Shown here one piece after another: positions 36,690-49,787 of a DNA stretch of 64,000 nt. The notes under the pieces are model-generated. The model saw only the letters and a program-made list of their open reading frames with translations, was not told the DNA's origin and searched no databases. The DNA is from Phoronis australis (Eukaryota; Phoronida; Phoronidae). The stretch is from positions 62,001 to 126,000 of the forward strand of contig NMRA01000394.1 of the NCBI GenBank assembly GCA_002633005.1, read 5' to 3'. A program made the position numbers and the translations under genes. The first letter of the stretch is position 1; each line of letters begins with the position of its first letter.

Positions 36690-37030
36690 AGCGGGATTCC
36701 ACTACCAGGTAAGTATAACCCCAGCACTGGCCCTGTGCCGGCATAGTATTGGCTGTGTATCACTGTAATTTGTGTCTGAATTATGGTGGTCAGGTGCCGG
36801 TGGGGTGCCAACCCAGCACCGGACCGTTACTGATTCGCAGGAACTGCTCCGCTAGCATTTCACACGTGCCGGCATGGTGCTCCAGCACCAGATAGGTGGG
36901 AATAATGTGTGCAAACAGTGCTGGAAACTGTACCGTTTTGGTTCCCTGTTACGTCAACCAGATGGTGATGACCTGTTGCCATAATGTTAACTGGGGTCCT
37001 TTCATCAGGTGACACTACATGCCGGTCTAA
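36690..37030. repeat. Cluster of GTGCCGG / CCAGCACC short repeats
   Basis: Motifs such as GTGCCGGCA, GGTGCCGG and CCAGCACCGG and their complements recur about every 20-40 bp just upstream of the LINE ORF1. They could be the LINE 5' region or a separate element with degenerate arrays. Confidence 0.45.
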
Positions 37031-40000
37031 CACTCAACACATACTGCCACCCGGGGGACAGTAGAATGAATGTGGTGAGTACATGCATGTATATTACCAC
37101 ATCTGCAGATATTGTTGCCGAACAACAGTGTGAGCGTCGAACGCGTCAATACATGTACGTACACATGTAGATGGATGAACAATGTATTACAAAGGTAACT
37201 GAGGAATTGGGTAACCGAGACAATGTGGAATGATGAAAATCCTACTTGAGACAACGTAACCCGCCCTACCCCGCTCTGTCATTGAATCTTCTGATAACCA
37301 ACACAAGACGTTATACCACATAAATGTAATCAACCAGGTATGGTATCTGTAAGATGACACCATAAGGAGAAATGACTCATCTGGACAATTTTCAGGATGA
37401 GTGCAAATAGCAGCTGACTACTGGGAGTGGCGACTCTTATCGCCTCCTGACTTCACTATGAGGAACTTATTCGTGGAAAAGCGGAACAAGCTTAATTTCG
37501 GCCCTTTTGTTATGCATGTGACAAGAGCTGATGCGTTATTTGATAGCCTATATGAGCGAAAATCGTCACGACCTACCTTAACTCTAGCACTCTATTTGAA
37601 GACGGCTCTACTACTATTAGCAATACAACTGGTTACTAAAACTATTGTTACCAGTATAAATACTATTATAACCGATATCATTTTGATATCATTATTATTT
37701 TTCCAATCATTGTTCTCATAATTGGGATTCAATGAATCTTGAACCCATTAAGAATGTTACTTGCTGCATAATTAATAGCACGGTTTAATACACTTACTGA
37801 ATTATAAACATCGTCATCCATAGTATTTTTGACATTTTCCTTAAATAATGTATTCCTGAAAGTGTATAATCTGCATTGCATTACTTCATTGAGGAAATGA
37901 CATGATATTCGATGACGCGTTATTTTTAGTCTAAAACTAAAGCGAGCCTTAATGGGATTGGTTAAGCTTGGTGCAAAGCATGACAAATTGTGTCATTGAC
38001 AAAGGAGCAACACGTAATTTTAATGAATCTCGGTACGCTCTGCGATAATTTTACTAACTCACGCACGTTGTGCCTTTTCTCGACCGATTAGGGTTGAGCA
38101 ATTAAGACATCAACGTATTATCAATGACGAAAACAAACCTAGAAACAGATGCAAGTTCCCATAAGTCAGTTCACTACAAACTATGACTTACAAGTAAGGC
38201 TTCAGGGAAGTCAATAACACATTATTAATTAGAAATCCAACATGCAAACTCAAACTTAAGACTGGATTTTCTAAACTCAGGCTACATTGCTGAAGCCTCA
38301 GGCAAACTATATTAATATAAAGCGGACGGTACTGAAAATTTGGAGGCGTCCCTGCTATTGAGCAGAACCGAAATCTGCAGCATTGCACAGGTTCGGAACT
38401 GACTCCTAACCTTACTTTTAAATTTGATTGAACTTTTGTGTGTGTCATTAATTTGGGTTTGAGATACTGATGAATTGCACATGTATTTAAATTTTAAGTG
38501 AAATTTGAAAACTTTATTAAAGGCTCTCTCTTAGAAGAATTTATCGCTAATTTTGATCTACACAATTATAGAGTTCGACCGAGTGAAATAGATAGTTTCT
38601 TAAAGGCGACAGCATATTGATTTTACTAAATCCGGCGCGTAGGGCGGTTGTAAGGCAATCATTATCAAGTTTTTGATAGTGGAAGTAGATCAATTGAAAT
38701 TAGTGAAGAAAAAATCTTGTTCACGCGACGTGCTTCATCATGATGACACTGGGCCAAAACAACGAAAAAGTGAGACAGTGATAATAAACAAGAAAAACAG
38801 TAGTATTTGTCAAAGACGGAAATTGGTGCAAATTACATAAATCATTACTCTCGATGTTTTTTCAAAAAGACCAAAGAGGGGGCTGGCAAGTAACAGTTCC
38901 CGGGGTGGTGTTGTACATGTACATTAAACTGGTGTTGATCGGGGATGCAGGAACAGGTAAGTGACTGGAGTTTGAGGAGAGAATAACAGGTACTGACCTT
39001 GTGGAGAAGCTGGTTTGAAGCGGAGTTGAAAGTAGAGTCGACAGTTGAAAGACTTTAGATCGTATTTTTTGCTATTTTCCTACTACCACATATGTCAAAG
39101 ATATATTATTCAAGTGCACTAACTGAAATGTTTTCAATTTTTATCAGAAATGGTTGAATAAATTTGTTCACTAAACGCCAACTTCATCCTGTTGTAATAA
39201 AGAAATAAATAAGTGCCACAGAAATCCAAGCTCATGTTCCATTTTTCAATCGATCCACACTGAAAACAATACCTGGTATATACAACAGAAGAGCGAAAAC
39301 AGCACGTATCTTCTTGTCAGCTTGTCTCGTCCAACGCAACATCCGAAAGCGGAGTGCCGTCGACGTACTCATCAGTAAATTATATTTGCGTTGCCACGCC
39401 TTGCCAGAAGATCGTATTGCTCGCTAAACAGACAAGTCGAGTTCTACTGATTTATTGCAATTCTCTGCAACGTTATACAACGCACTTGATGCAACGCACA
39501 CTTTGGCAATTGCTGCTTTGATTACACGAGGCAAACCTAGACAACAACAGAACCGCAAAAAATATGTTGATGTCTTAGGACGTAGCACAAATGAAATTCG
39601 AAATCTGCATCAAAGTCAAACCAATGACATGTATTGAGAAGTCAGCCGGCCAAAATTTGAAGAATCGTCTGGCGCTGAACTCGTGGTCAAGGTTAATTTT
39701 ATTCTGGTTCAGTTTAGGGAAGTTTATTTGATAAGGGTCAAGCTCAAAGTGCTCAAAGGTTTCAGCGTCCCTCAGTGCCACACTGCCTTTGGACCGTTTC
39801 AAAATCACTTGTAACACCACGGGTATACCAGTTTCAAGTGTCTGGGAACAAATGATGAACACGGTGTTCCAAAATGTACACAAATTTCTGTACAACGCTG
39901 GGAGTTCAAATTCAGGTCTACGGATCAATGGTGCGCCTGGGCCTATTGTGGCTATATCTTGTTTTGAAAGTGGATACGTCCAGTTACATGGTAAACCCTC

Positions 40001-41648
40001 TTCATTGAAACGGTTTTATTCTACCAAATTCCAAGTCCAAGATGGTGGATAGTGTATACACGATTCCATTTAAAGATTAATTTGTATCGAGGGTAACTTA
40101 AATAGAGTATGAATTCTGAACCTTTGGTCCCGTGGCCGACCTGGCAAAAAGAAATTTCACCGGCAACATCGGTATCTTACAATGCTCTCAAGAATTGAGC
40201 ATAGGGACTTTTCAGAAGACACATGAATTTGTGAGCCCTGGGTATAACTACAAACTTTCTACAGCACAAGCGATATCTTTCGAAACATAGTCCTATTGCT
40301 TGTAATAGACCTTACTCTTCCGGCTTTTACAAGGGAAATGTACCTGAATTGGCCAGTTCACTCTACAAAGTGTGCTGTATACGTAGTGAAATAGCGAAGA
40401 ATAACGCTGGTTTATTGACCGCTAGGGGTCTGCAGTTCGACAATGTTTATGTTGTCCGCGCGATGGCGCTCTTCCTCTTCAACCTCGCATTTATTGCTGG
40501 TGCAAACAGAACTGCACCACCATAAGGTTTTAAGGGTGTCAGAAATATCCTTATTCTCATCTGTTCATGTTGTTGTTATGTGTCATTAATAAACTGAACT
40601 GTCTCTTGAAATATATCACGTCTAGCTATTTTCTAGTTGCACTTCTATCTTACCGGCTTTAAAACGCATAATGATTGCAAGCGTTCATCTATTTTACATA
40701 TTTAACTGCAAGCGCGAATAAATAATTATATACTCAAATCCAGCGCTTTCGGGATTTCACTAAAATTGGTGACTGCAAGGTTTTTTGTAATATCGTTATC
40801 GAATCACGGTCCAATGTGACAGCAAGAAGCTCGTTAGGTTATAGCACGGTATATAGATGCTCGATCTTTCTTGTCATTCACGTCCATTTTTAGGCAGACT
40901 ATTGGCCATCGATGTGCTACTTCCGAAGTCTCTGTAGATCTTCTAGTATACGATTGTCCCTATTATTATTCATGGAACATGTGCATGACGTCCGGCCTTT
41001 GTTTATTTTAATCTCCCGCTTACTGTTGTGCAATAGCATATTCAAAATCAATCCTATGGCTCCGTTTGTCCAAAACTGGCACACTAGATCAAGGTGGTAG
41101 ACGGTTCTTAGGCACGCCGTTAAACACAAAACGTAATCTCTGATGCAGTCTATATACACGCAAACAAGCACACTCATATACCACAATAATTTACATTATA
41201 AGGTACGAATAAGCAAATTACATTCGAGAAAACAGGTCCCAGATCTAGATAGAAATACAACTTTAAATAATTCCTTTAAGTATTTTAAATTGTCGGACAT
41301 TTTACTTCATTTCAGAGCTCTTAGACATATAACCCAGTCATCTACAGGTGATCTGCAAGAATTGCAGGTTGAATTGCAAAATACGACTTCAATGCAAATG
41401 CATGTACATTCCAAAACATTTAGTACACGTGATGTGGGAAACTTCAATGAAATATAACCGACTTTGCTCGGATCTAAATCATATACTGTTTCGATATTTA
41501 GCAATAACAGCACAAGATGTCAATGAGGTTTCACATAAGACCCTGGATACAAAATAGCATGTAACGCTAGTCAGATAGAGCAATATTTTCATTCAGTAAC
41601 ACCTAATCATTAGGCTGCTATAAAAGTTCGGTACTTTGTTATCCATTT
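37031..41648. other. No gene seen
   Basis: Frames up to 117 codons (minus strand, 39575-39928) have no recognised domain. No clear repeats were found. This stretch lies directly downstream of the receptor pseudogene exon. Confidence 0.4.
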
Positions 41649-41933
41649 TCATTGCTCGTACATGTAGGTTGGAGAATATGTAAATATGTAAACCGCCATA
41701 CATGTAACTGCAGTTATGAATAAAAATACGTTGAAAAACTTCTGGTCCAGTATTCTACTAAACATTTGCCATTCCTCAGAGATAATGGCATCAGATTCTC
41801 TCCTGTAAGCTAGTCTTGCAGTTCATAAACCGAGTGCATTATTCGCTTTAGATAAAGTTCGGTCTTTGAAGACTTGCGAAAGATGTTTTTATTTCACATG
41901 TTGTTTTGTTCAAAGTTGAGAGTTTGAATGTCG
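41649..41933 (-). pseudogene. Decayed last exon of a nicotinic receptor subunit
   Basis: On the minus strand this copies the last exon of the receptor gene at 55437-55775. FRKSSKTELYLKRI corresponds to its [14 protein letters not shown]. After a frameshift near 41810 come AIISEEWQ, DQKFFNVFLFITAV and YIFTYSPTY before a stop at 41649-41651. These are the pre-TM4 amphipathic helix and TM4. An in-frame TGA at 41894-41896 and the frameshift show decay. No matching TM1-TM3 exons were found upstream, between 42 and 46 kb. It is a remnant of a duplicated paralogue; a second, badly sequenced functional gene is less likely. Confidence 0.75.
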
Positions 41934-42218
41934 TCTTTTATGGAAAAACCTAAAAAATAGCCGTTCTTGCCACACACAGTCAAAACATACAAACTTAAAA
42001 ATGAACTGTAATAGTTATGCCATTAAATTATTCAAGAATAGTCCTTTAGGCAGTATCACTCATATGTTCTCAGCTTACTAAACATACCAGGAAAAAGCAT
42101 TCAAATATGTCTACTTTGGCGTGTAATAAGCATTACAAAAAGAAGTAGGTTTCGCGCGCAAACGCTGTGGACCATAAACAAGTACATGTAGGTCTCTTAG
42201 TATGAGCTTAGTAGTTGA

Positions 42219-42330
42219 GTCGTGGTGGTGTAGTAGTAACGCGCGCGCGCTCTAGCCACCAGGTTGTGAGTTCGAGTCTTTAGTAATTGCTGTTTTGCCT
42301 GTTTGACACGTTCTCCGTTTTTTTTTTGCC
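42219..42330 (+). mobile_element. tRNA-derived SINE-like sequence
   Basis: An exact pol III box A (TGGTGTAGTAG, 42226-42236) and an exact box B (GTTCGAGTC, 42270-42278) stand 33 bp apart, and a T-run terminator follows near 42319. The tRNA fold is not clean, so a SINE head or tRNA pseudogene is more likely than a working tRNA. Confidence 0.5.
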
Positions 42331-42354
42331 TTTTTTCTTGGATAATACTTCAGG

Positions 42355-42534
42355 AATCAAGGAAAATGCTTGAGTTTTAGAGGTAAAAACAGAGCTTTCC
42401 TGGAGAGAGGCAAACCCCCTTCCCGACCTCCCCCCATTCGGTGCTGTGCGCATCTATAATCGTGGTTCAGTTTGCGCAAATGCTTACAGCCGGAAAAATG
42501 TTGGCCCCCTTGTGATATCCGAGATCCGCCACTG
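42355..42534 (-). mobile_element. hAT-type MITE relic
   Basis: On the minus strand the end reads CAGTGGCGGATCTCGG followed by AAGGGGGCC text and a later GGGGGGAGG block. This resembles the widespread non-autonomous hAT elements with CAGTGGCGGA ends. The opposite end is not clear. Confidence 0.5.
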
Positions 42535-43802
42535 TACATGGACTGCCAACTCCGTATACTTTCAAGGGACGAAATTTGTGCTGTTTTTGCACAAGCCGTT
42601 GCGTCACCTGGCCAAATTATACGGTGTTATTTCCGGCAAGTAGGTCGTCTGCTGATCCTGGTCGTTTGCTGTGTGGTCGGGTTTTCGGCCACACAAACGA
42701 AATACAAAGGCGTTAGCTTCCACAGCGTACGGAGAACCCATAATCGGCTGTAGGAGAAACACCTTATGTCTTGCATAAACGTTAATGAAAATAATACTTT
42801 TTTATGCTCGAAACATTTTGATGATGGATGTTTTTAAGAGCTTGTGGTAGGCCTACTACTAACTAAAAATTCTTTTTGACATATCCAATGTTCTTTAATC
42901 CTTTTTGATGAACACTACCTTGTAATTTTTTGACGAAAATTGTCCCCTAAATTCTTTCAAAAGATAGTGATTCACGAATTCCTTTCCCTTACGAGGAACT
43001 TCAGCCATAGTCTATTGTGCGAAGTAACCAAATTTTTCATCTTCGCTAGTCCTAATCAGGCGGTTACTATCTCAGCAGAATTCGCACTTTTCGTCGGGAA
43101 TTGGATCATCGATTTAGCCGATTTATAAATCCGTGTACAAATAAATTGAATGCTGGTAAAACAATTGACATACAGTAAGTCTTATACTATTACTTCAAAA
43201 ATAACCAACTGGCCCACTCAAAATCTTTCTCGCAATCCAACAGCTGGTTCCACAGTTATTTCATGTCGAATGTATGCCGCACAAATCTCTTAGCCAAATG
43301 CAATGCAGTCTATAAAAATACAACCAACTAACCCGAGTTTCAACTTCTTTGCAAACATGAAACAGGAACACAAGAGAGGTGTGAAGGTTGTTTTAATTCT
43401 TCAATGTTAAATTTTTGTAAACGGACAAATGGTTTTTAAATTAGTCCTAACATATCCAAACTCAAGCCTTTCAAACGAATGTTTGTGACAAAAATAAAAA
43501 ATGTTAACCGGTTTTGTAAGTCCTATGCCACCTCTAGGGTACATTATGAACCAATCCTACTCCTAATGTAACAAAAATGTCCCGTGCGCAAAGAATACTA
43601 AATATTGTCCTTCTGAAATATTACGTGAAATGTCAAATCAGATCAAGCGGTTTGGAAATCCAGTGTTAGTTTTTATGAACTTCAGTTGCAATGCACGCAA
43701 TCCTCTATGGGCTACAGACTGGGTCATTTTTATGAAATCTCGCAACGCAGAAAAACGTCTACACAAATTACACCATATAGCCTATGCAGCTCCTAGAAGA
43801 GG
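42535..43802. other. No gene seen
   Basis: Only short frames occur here, and no conserved exon was found on either strand despite a search for receptor exons. Confidence 0.4.
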
Positions 43803-43878
43803 AGGTGAGGCCTAGTGTAGTAGGTGCCTGCTTTCTTTACTCGAGGTCGTGGATTCGAATCCCACTGGGTCACACTGC
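43803..43878 (+). mobile_element. tRNA-derived SINE-like sequence
   Basis: Box A TAGTGTAGTAG (43813-43823) is exact and box B ATTCGAATC (43853-43861) differs at one base. The T-stem is nearly paired, but the acceptor stem is not. It resembles the sequence at 42219-42330. Confidence 0.5.
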
Positions 43879-45365
43879 TAAACCCGTGAGTCAGGTTTCA
43901 ATCTCCTCAGCTCGGTGTATATACTAATAAAACATAAAAATGGGTCCATTGATCAGTGTAGTGGGACTACATGCAATGCCTGTGCACGTCTGCTACATGT
44001 ACAACGTTTATCAGACCGCCTACATTTATTTTTGTGCAGCTCCTGATTTAAACATTGCCTCGTTTTGTAAGTTTGGTCGGGTACAAATAACGCCACAGAC
44101 CTGGAAGTCCAGCGAAACACTTCTACCTTACAAATTTGACAATCCCTAGTCTCAAAAAATTTAGCACCCGGCCAAAGATAGTAATGATGAAATTCCGGTG
44201 ACGATAATCATCCACTTTGTTTATTTACTTCACCTACACAATTTGAAATAGCAGGTAAAATGAATCCCATTCGAGTAAGCAGCATGTGGGTCTTTATGCC
44301 AACCCCAATATGGTAGCACCCAACGAGCTCAAATCAGGCATAAATAAGGAAATTTACTGAATCAACAGATTGGTCAAGTAAGGATAAGATACAAACTGTT
44401 GCTGCAATACTGTCATTTTCCCACAGTAAGTTAATGAACCAATCTGATCACCGATGGCGTTATGTTTTCAAAAACACGCTTGGTTTTTAGGGAGTACTGT
44501 TATTGCTCTATTTATTATCAAAACTTTATTGGGTTACATTTGATTTATTTTCTGCTCAGCTCAATGAGGAAACTTAATAGAAATGAATAGTAAAGACCAT
44601 GGTATGCTCTATCAACATTAGACAAAATTAGTACACCCCTTTCTTAAAAAAATGGGTTAAAAGTTAGAAACAAAGGACACAAGTTTTCATCACTTGCAAC
44701 GTCGATTTTCGATCTGGATTTTGGGGAAGAATGTCAGTCTGGCGACAGCAACACGAAATCGTACGAAGGCGATGGTTTGTCGAAATTTGATTCGTTCTGC
44801 TGTATGTCTTTTTCCCTATGGTTCAGAAATACTTGTGGATCCAGGAACAAGAACTGAACGAGGCAGGGTTCATGATAAAGCTGGTGAAAGGTAACATCTA
44901 TTTAAGGTGTTTTAACTGTCATCGATATTGTCATCTTCCCTGATTTCATGCAACTTTCCCTAATGAAAACTTGAATGAAGAGTACATTCAGTACTTGAGT
45001 GAGCACGTATATTGCGTAATTTTTGTTAAATTATTCAACGCTTCTTTAAGAACCATTTCACGCTATACCTAAGGCTCATGTACAGTACAACCAACGGCCT
45101 TTTTAAGAGCCCTTAACACTTCCTAGAAGAACTGCTTACTTGAGAATGTTGGATTGTAAACATACAAAGGTTACCCAGTAAAATTGTTGCGGTTGCGCAG
45201 TTTTATCCAAACAAAATTAATAAGTTTCTAAAGCAAAAACGTTAGATAAGTATCTTTTGCATTCACATGTACTCCTTAGAATTTGTGCACAAATATGCTT
45301 TCGTAGTTTTCTTAGTATTTGAACCATGAATCACAATCTTCCCGGTAACTATACTGCTATTGTGC
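43879..45365. other. No gene seen
   Basis: Nothing was recognised apart from short unassigned frames. Confidence 0.4.
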
Positions 45366-45825
45366 AAGCAAACGACAAAATCAGTCGGAAGCGAAGTTGG
45401 AATTTTGCAATTAATGACCAGTAGCATTGCCATAAGTACTCACGACACCAACAGTTCTACTATTGGAAGACTGTTAACAGCGTTTGAACCCCGAATTTAT
45501 ATTTTTTTTCGTTGTACTGGACAGCAAAGTAGATGTGAGAATTTCCCGTCACAATACACTAATCGGAAACTGCATCAGATAATTTAGGAGAGCACGGAAG
45601 AAAACGTCAGTCGGCAATTTTGTAATTAATTACCAGTAGCATTGCCAAAAGTACTCACAATACCAACACTTCTACTATTGAAAGACTTTAAAAAGCGTTT
45701 CAATGTCGAAATTAATATTTTTTCGTTGTTTTGGAGAGTAAAGTAGATGCAAATATTTCTCGTCAAAATACACTAACCGGAAACTGTACCAGAAAGGTCA
45801 GGAGAGTGGCGGCACCTCTTGGTTA
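45366..45825 (+). repeat. Diverged tandem duplication, about 220-bp unit
   Basis: The block 45380-45598 is repeated at 45607-45812 with many substitutions and small gaps. Both copies keep ACCAGTAGCATTGCCA, GTACTCAC, TTCTACTATTG, AGTAGATG and CGGAAACTG in the same order. Confidence 0.85.
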
Positions 45826-45903
45826 GCACGTAAGGAAATGCCGGAGTTGCGAATCTGTTGTCTATAATAGGGAGCGGGACAATGTCAACGAGCCAATCCA
45901 GGT

Positions 45904-48684
45904 ATGCAGTAAGGACATCTGTTGTCGAAAATCATGATTCTATTTTTGGAGTGCAGGGATTCCCAGACACTCTTCTACAAAGAAGATACGAAAGACAAAA
46001 GCGCGCGGCTACCAAAATTCGATCAGCTGGACGATAAGACTTATTTGTGCAATGGATTGTGGAGATGAAACTGCAGAAAAAGAATTTTTTAATGTTTAGT
46101 ATGAAATTTTCACAGAAAGTGCCAACAGGCTTATATATAAAGATATATAAAAATATACACAATTACATGAATAAAATGTTAAGATTACAATGACATGATG
46201 GTAATGAATTTAAATAAATCATTTTCATTCACAATAAATAATTTCACATGTATACAATTTATCTACTCACACAAAGAGTTTACTCACACGGAGTAACTCA
46301 GAGATTTAATATTAAAACGGAATTTTGAAACTATTTCGAATAAAACCTTATTTTCATTTAGGTTGAGCTCCAATTTACATCCACTTAGAAAAAAACTGAA
46401 GATCTGAATATTTTTTGTAAACATTGTCAGATTTTTTTAGTGTCTGGAAAAGTGGGTCCCTCTGCTCTCCCCACATACCACACAGGCAAGCAAAGAAAAT
46501 ATGAGCATTTGTCGGAGTGTCTCCACAGAAACAAAGAGTGGGTGAAGTATTTCAAAAAACACTTTTGGTATCCATGGCTTTGTAGAAAATTATAAGGCAG
46601 TATCAAACCCAGTAAAAGATTTTGAAGTGAAGATGTCAGTCAACTACACGGCTGTCAAAGAGCAATTGGAAATTTGGCCTATATGAACTCGTGAAGGTGA
46701 GTTGGAATACATGCAATTATTCTTTGGTAGTGTTAATACATACATTTTAAGTGAAGTAGGGGATGAGGCTGAAGTACAATCATGTTGTTAAAGCTAGATT
46801 CAAATGCATCATGATTAGTTTGATATTCTTACTTGTTTCTCCATCACTAAATCTAGAGCTCATTCTACAGGTATTACAGACTGACCACGCATACAGACAA
46901 AATGTACAGACCAAGCAAGTCACTAGATGGAAAAAAACGAGGATGTGAAGAATCCATATACATGCAAGAAGTTGTTGCTTTTCCAGGGTACAAGATGAGC
47001 ATAGCAACCAAGTATAATTAAAGTCATATGTAGTGTTAATTAGGTAATGTCAAGTCAAATCACACATTTCTAAGTACTACATTAAATGAAGTTAGCCTCA
47101 GTGACCAAACACTGAATTTCATTCAGCCACAGGGCAGTTTAAACATGTGCCAAAATTGTGAAAGTTCATAGCATTCAGTACTGAGACATACTCTAAAAAC
47201 ACAAACCAAAATGAATGTTTTTTTAAGAATATGCATTGTGTGCTTTTAAGCGATTACTTTAGCCAGTACAAACTTGGTTTGCTCTAGTCTGAGGTTTCTG
47301 ATTTTAACTTGATGTCATACCTGGTTATGCTAATGGTGCAACAGATTCGCTACCTACATTTTCCATAGTCCTCTTTTATCCAACTACCATCTCGACCACA
47401 ATGCATATTATATCACAGAGAAAAGATGTCAGGGGCACTTCACAACGACTTGATGTTTCCTAACTAAGAGCAAGTATGTGTTGAAAAATACATTTGGTGA
47501 TCTGCTAATATCAGAGTAACATTCAGCTCATGTCATGGACAAGGTAATAATAATTTCAATTGCAGGAGCGTCTCCTGCTGCTCATCACTTTCAAAATATT
47601 CTCATTAAAGAATCATGAATTTTTTAGGTTTGAAAAAATGATCACACTTAAACAATCTTGGGATATTGCTGGCATTGTAAGACGATGCTCAACACTTAGC
47701 TTGAAACCAAGTCGCATTTGGCTACTTGGTGAAAATCCCAGGTCGCCAAAGGAAATCTGACGTCGTCCAAAAGTGATGTTTGTCATCAGAATAGTTGGCT
47801 AAAAAGGTTATGCTATACTCCGTTCTTGGGAACTTACGTCGCATACCCAGAATGTAGGTGATCATATACACTGTAGGCGCTAGTTCAACCTGTGTACTTC
47901 CTGATGTAATTTTAATGGAAGTTTGACAAGTGCTAACTGCTGTGGTGGCAAATGCACCGATTTCATGAAATAAACAAAACAATTGTAAACAAAGGTATCA
48001 AATCTAAGACAACCGTTTGTAACTAAAAATTTGGGTGTCAACAGAAACTTTGAAACAAATTTCGAGGGAATAATTGTCTGACTTTGATACTTGCAGTGGT
48101 GACTTCATGGCGACTTTGGATTTTTCCCAGGTGATCAAACACAATCTGTAGTTCACTAAATCAAGCACTGCAAGACATAATTGTCAGAGGTAATGTTAAT
48201 AATGCTTAATACCTAACAATCATAAAGCATTTTGGTTACGTAGAACCCTATCAAAATGTCCAATTTTGTCCATCTTTGGGACATCTTACAAGATGCTGAT
48301 TGGGTTCACGTGAAACTTTCACAGAATACACTTTATAAACTAATCCCCAACATGCCATTAGAAATGTTTTTTTAAAATGTTCCACATTTGCGTGAGGGCC
48401 TACCAGAAAGTAGGAATGGGATAAATTTCATGAATTTTTTACAGTGCATAAAACAAAAATGAGACGGTAATTTAGCAAATTGTAACAGCATTTTTGAGAT
48501 TTATCTTGAACATTATGTTATACAACACAAAGTAAAATTCTACAGTTTTGTAAATAGTTGACTTAATGTACAGACTTGTCGATAAAGTACTACATAACCT
48601 TTAAGCACACCAAATGGCAAACGTCATCAATAAACAAGACTTACGAATTATACACCCTACTACATTTCAATAATTCTATTATAG
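45904..48684. other. Element interior without assigned coding
   Basis: This is the left interior of the Mutator-like element. The 5' exons of the transposase should lie here but were not identified. Confidence 0.4.
46443..46548 (-). pseudogene. Possible LINE C-terminal zinc-knuckle fragment
   Basis: The minus-strand frame reads TSPTLCFCGDTPTNAHIFF and then ACL, giving C-x-C-x7-H-x4-C. This resembles the zinc knuckle at the C-terminus of several LINE ORF2 proteins. A stop lies just upstream in the same frame. The evidence is short and could be chance. Confidence 0.3.
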
Positions 48685-49787
48685 ACACCAGACTACTTTG
48701 TATGCCCATCCTCTGTTTTTAGTATGTGTCACGACAAATGCTGTATATGAAGTGGTGGCTGGTACTCGAAAATGAAAACATGGCATCATTGCAGAAGGCT
48801 CTATCGGTCCTGAGACAGCACAATGAAGAATGGAATCCAAGACGTTTTGTGGTTGATGCATCTGAAATAGAAACTCCAGCAATTAAAACTGTGTAAATGT
48901 GTTTTTAGGTACTTACTTACTTTACACAGTAGTAATGACATTACTGAACTGGTAAATGTTTTGCAAGAGCCTCAATTTAATGCCAGTAGCATTCAACATT
49001 TTCTGTTAAACAGCTTGGTCACAACACACTGCTGTTCTCCGTATACGATATATAGATTTCACCGCCAATCTTAGGCATCGCATAAAACCCCATTAGGTTC
49101 AAAGGTACAAACTTAAAATTAAACCACTTGCTGCTTCTTCCTCACAATGTCAGAATTTTAATTCTTAGTAGTTAAAACTACTAAGCTTGGGAGATCTGAA
49201 ACTTTGTTATTACTACCAACCCTACATGTTGCTTTTCAGATGAAATGACAACCCAGCGCACCATACAGGAGAAACAGTTCCCTTTAAAATCTGACTTATA
49301 TTTGAAAATTTGCACTCGTATTTCCAAAATTGGACTCTTAAAAATGACCAAAAAAACTAACTAGGCGTTGGTGGGGGTGGTCCCAATTTTACTTTTTTTG
49401 TTCTTTTTTCAAACATGTCACTTGTTACAGCCAGCGAATATGCATGTTTGTAAGAGAGCACAGATTCAACATTCGTATCTGCAAAAAGTCTTACTACAAT
49501 TTCAAAGACCACTCTCGTTTACTGTGATATCCTTTCTAAACCTCTAGTACGGTGAGTGAAAGACTAATTTCACAGCAAAAAGTCGATGAACAAAAAATTC
49601 ACTTGTAACACCAAACATGGGTTGCAAAGCCCCTTGAATTACATACTTGTTAACTTTCTCTATGTGTGTGCAGAGATCTTTCTTTGTGACTTTCACAGGG
49701 AAGAGGCCCGGTACGGCTGGGTATCCTCCTACATGAACGGAGTGGTGGCACATCAGGACGAAATTCTTACTGCTTACTTCCCTTCGA
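48685..49787 (+). pseudogene. Mutator-like (MULE) transposase exons
   Basis: Two exons were read. Exon a (48685-48892) follows an ATTATAG acceptor and gives HQTTLYAHPLFLVCVTTNAV. After a frameshift near 48757 it gives ENMASLQKALSVLRQHNEEW and NPRRFVVDASEIETPAI. Exon b (49674-49787) follows TGTGTGCAG and gives IFLCDFHREEARYGW and NGVVAHQDEIL, ending GA|GTAAGG. These match the MULE core: the strand after the first catalytic Asp, the second Asp (here VVDAS), and the C-D-F-H-R block before the helical insertion. The exon carrying the first Asp and those carrying the final Glu and any SWIM finger were not found. The enzyme would cut and join element ends. The frameshift suggests that this copy is inactive. 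Confidence 0.7.

Noticed and set aside
38188-38448. Minus-strand frame of 86 codons as a receptor-related exon
   Set aside because: No transmembrane or Cys-loop motif matches; its position downstream of the receptor pseudogene is the only hint.
43803-43878. Functional tRNA gene
   Set aside because: Boxes A and B are present, but the acceptor stem does not pair and box B has a mismatch, so a SINE relic is more likely.
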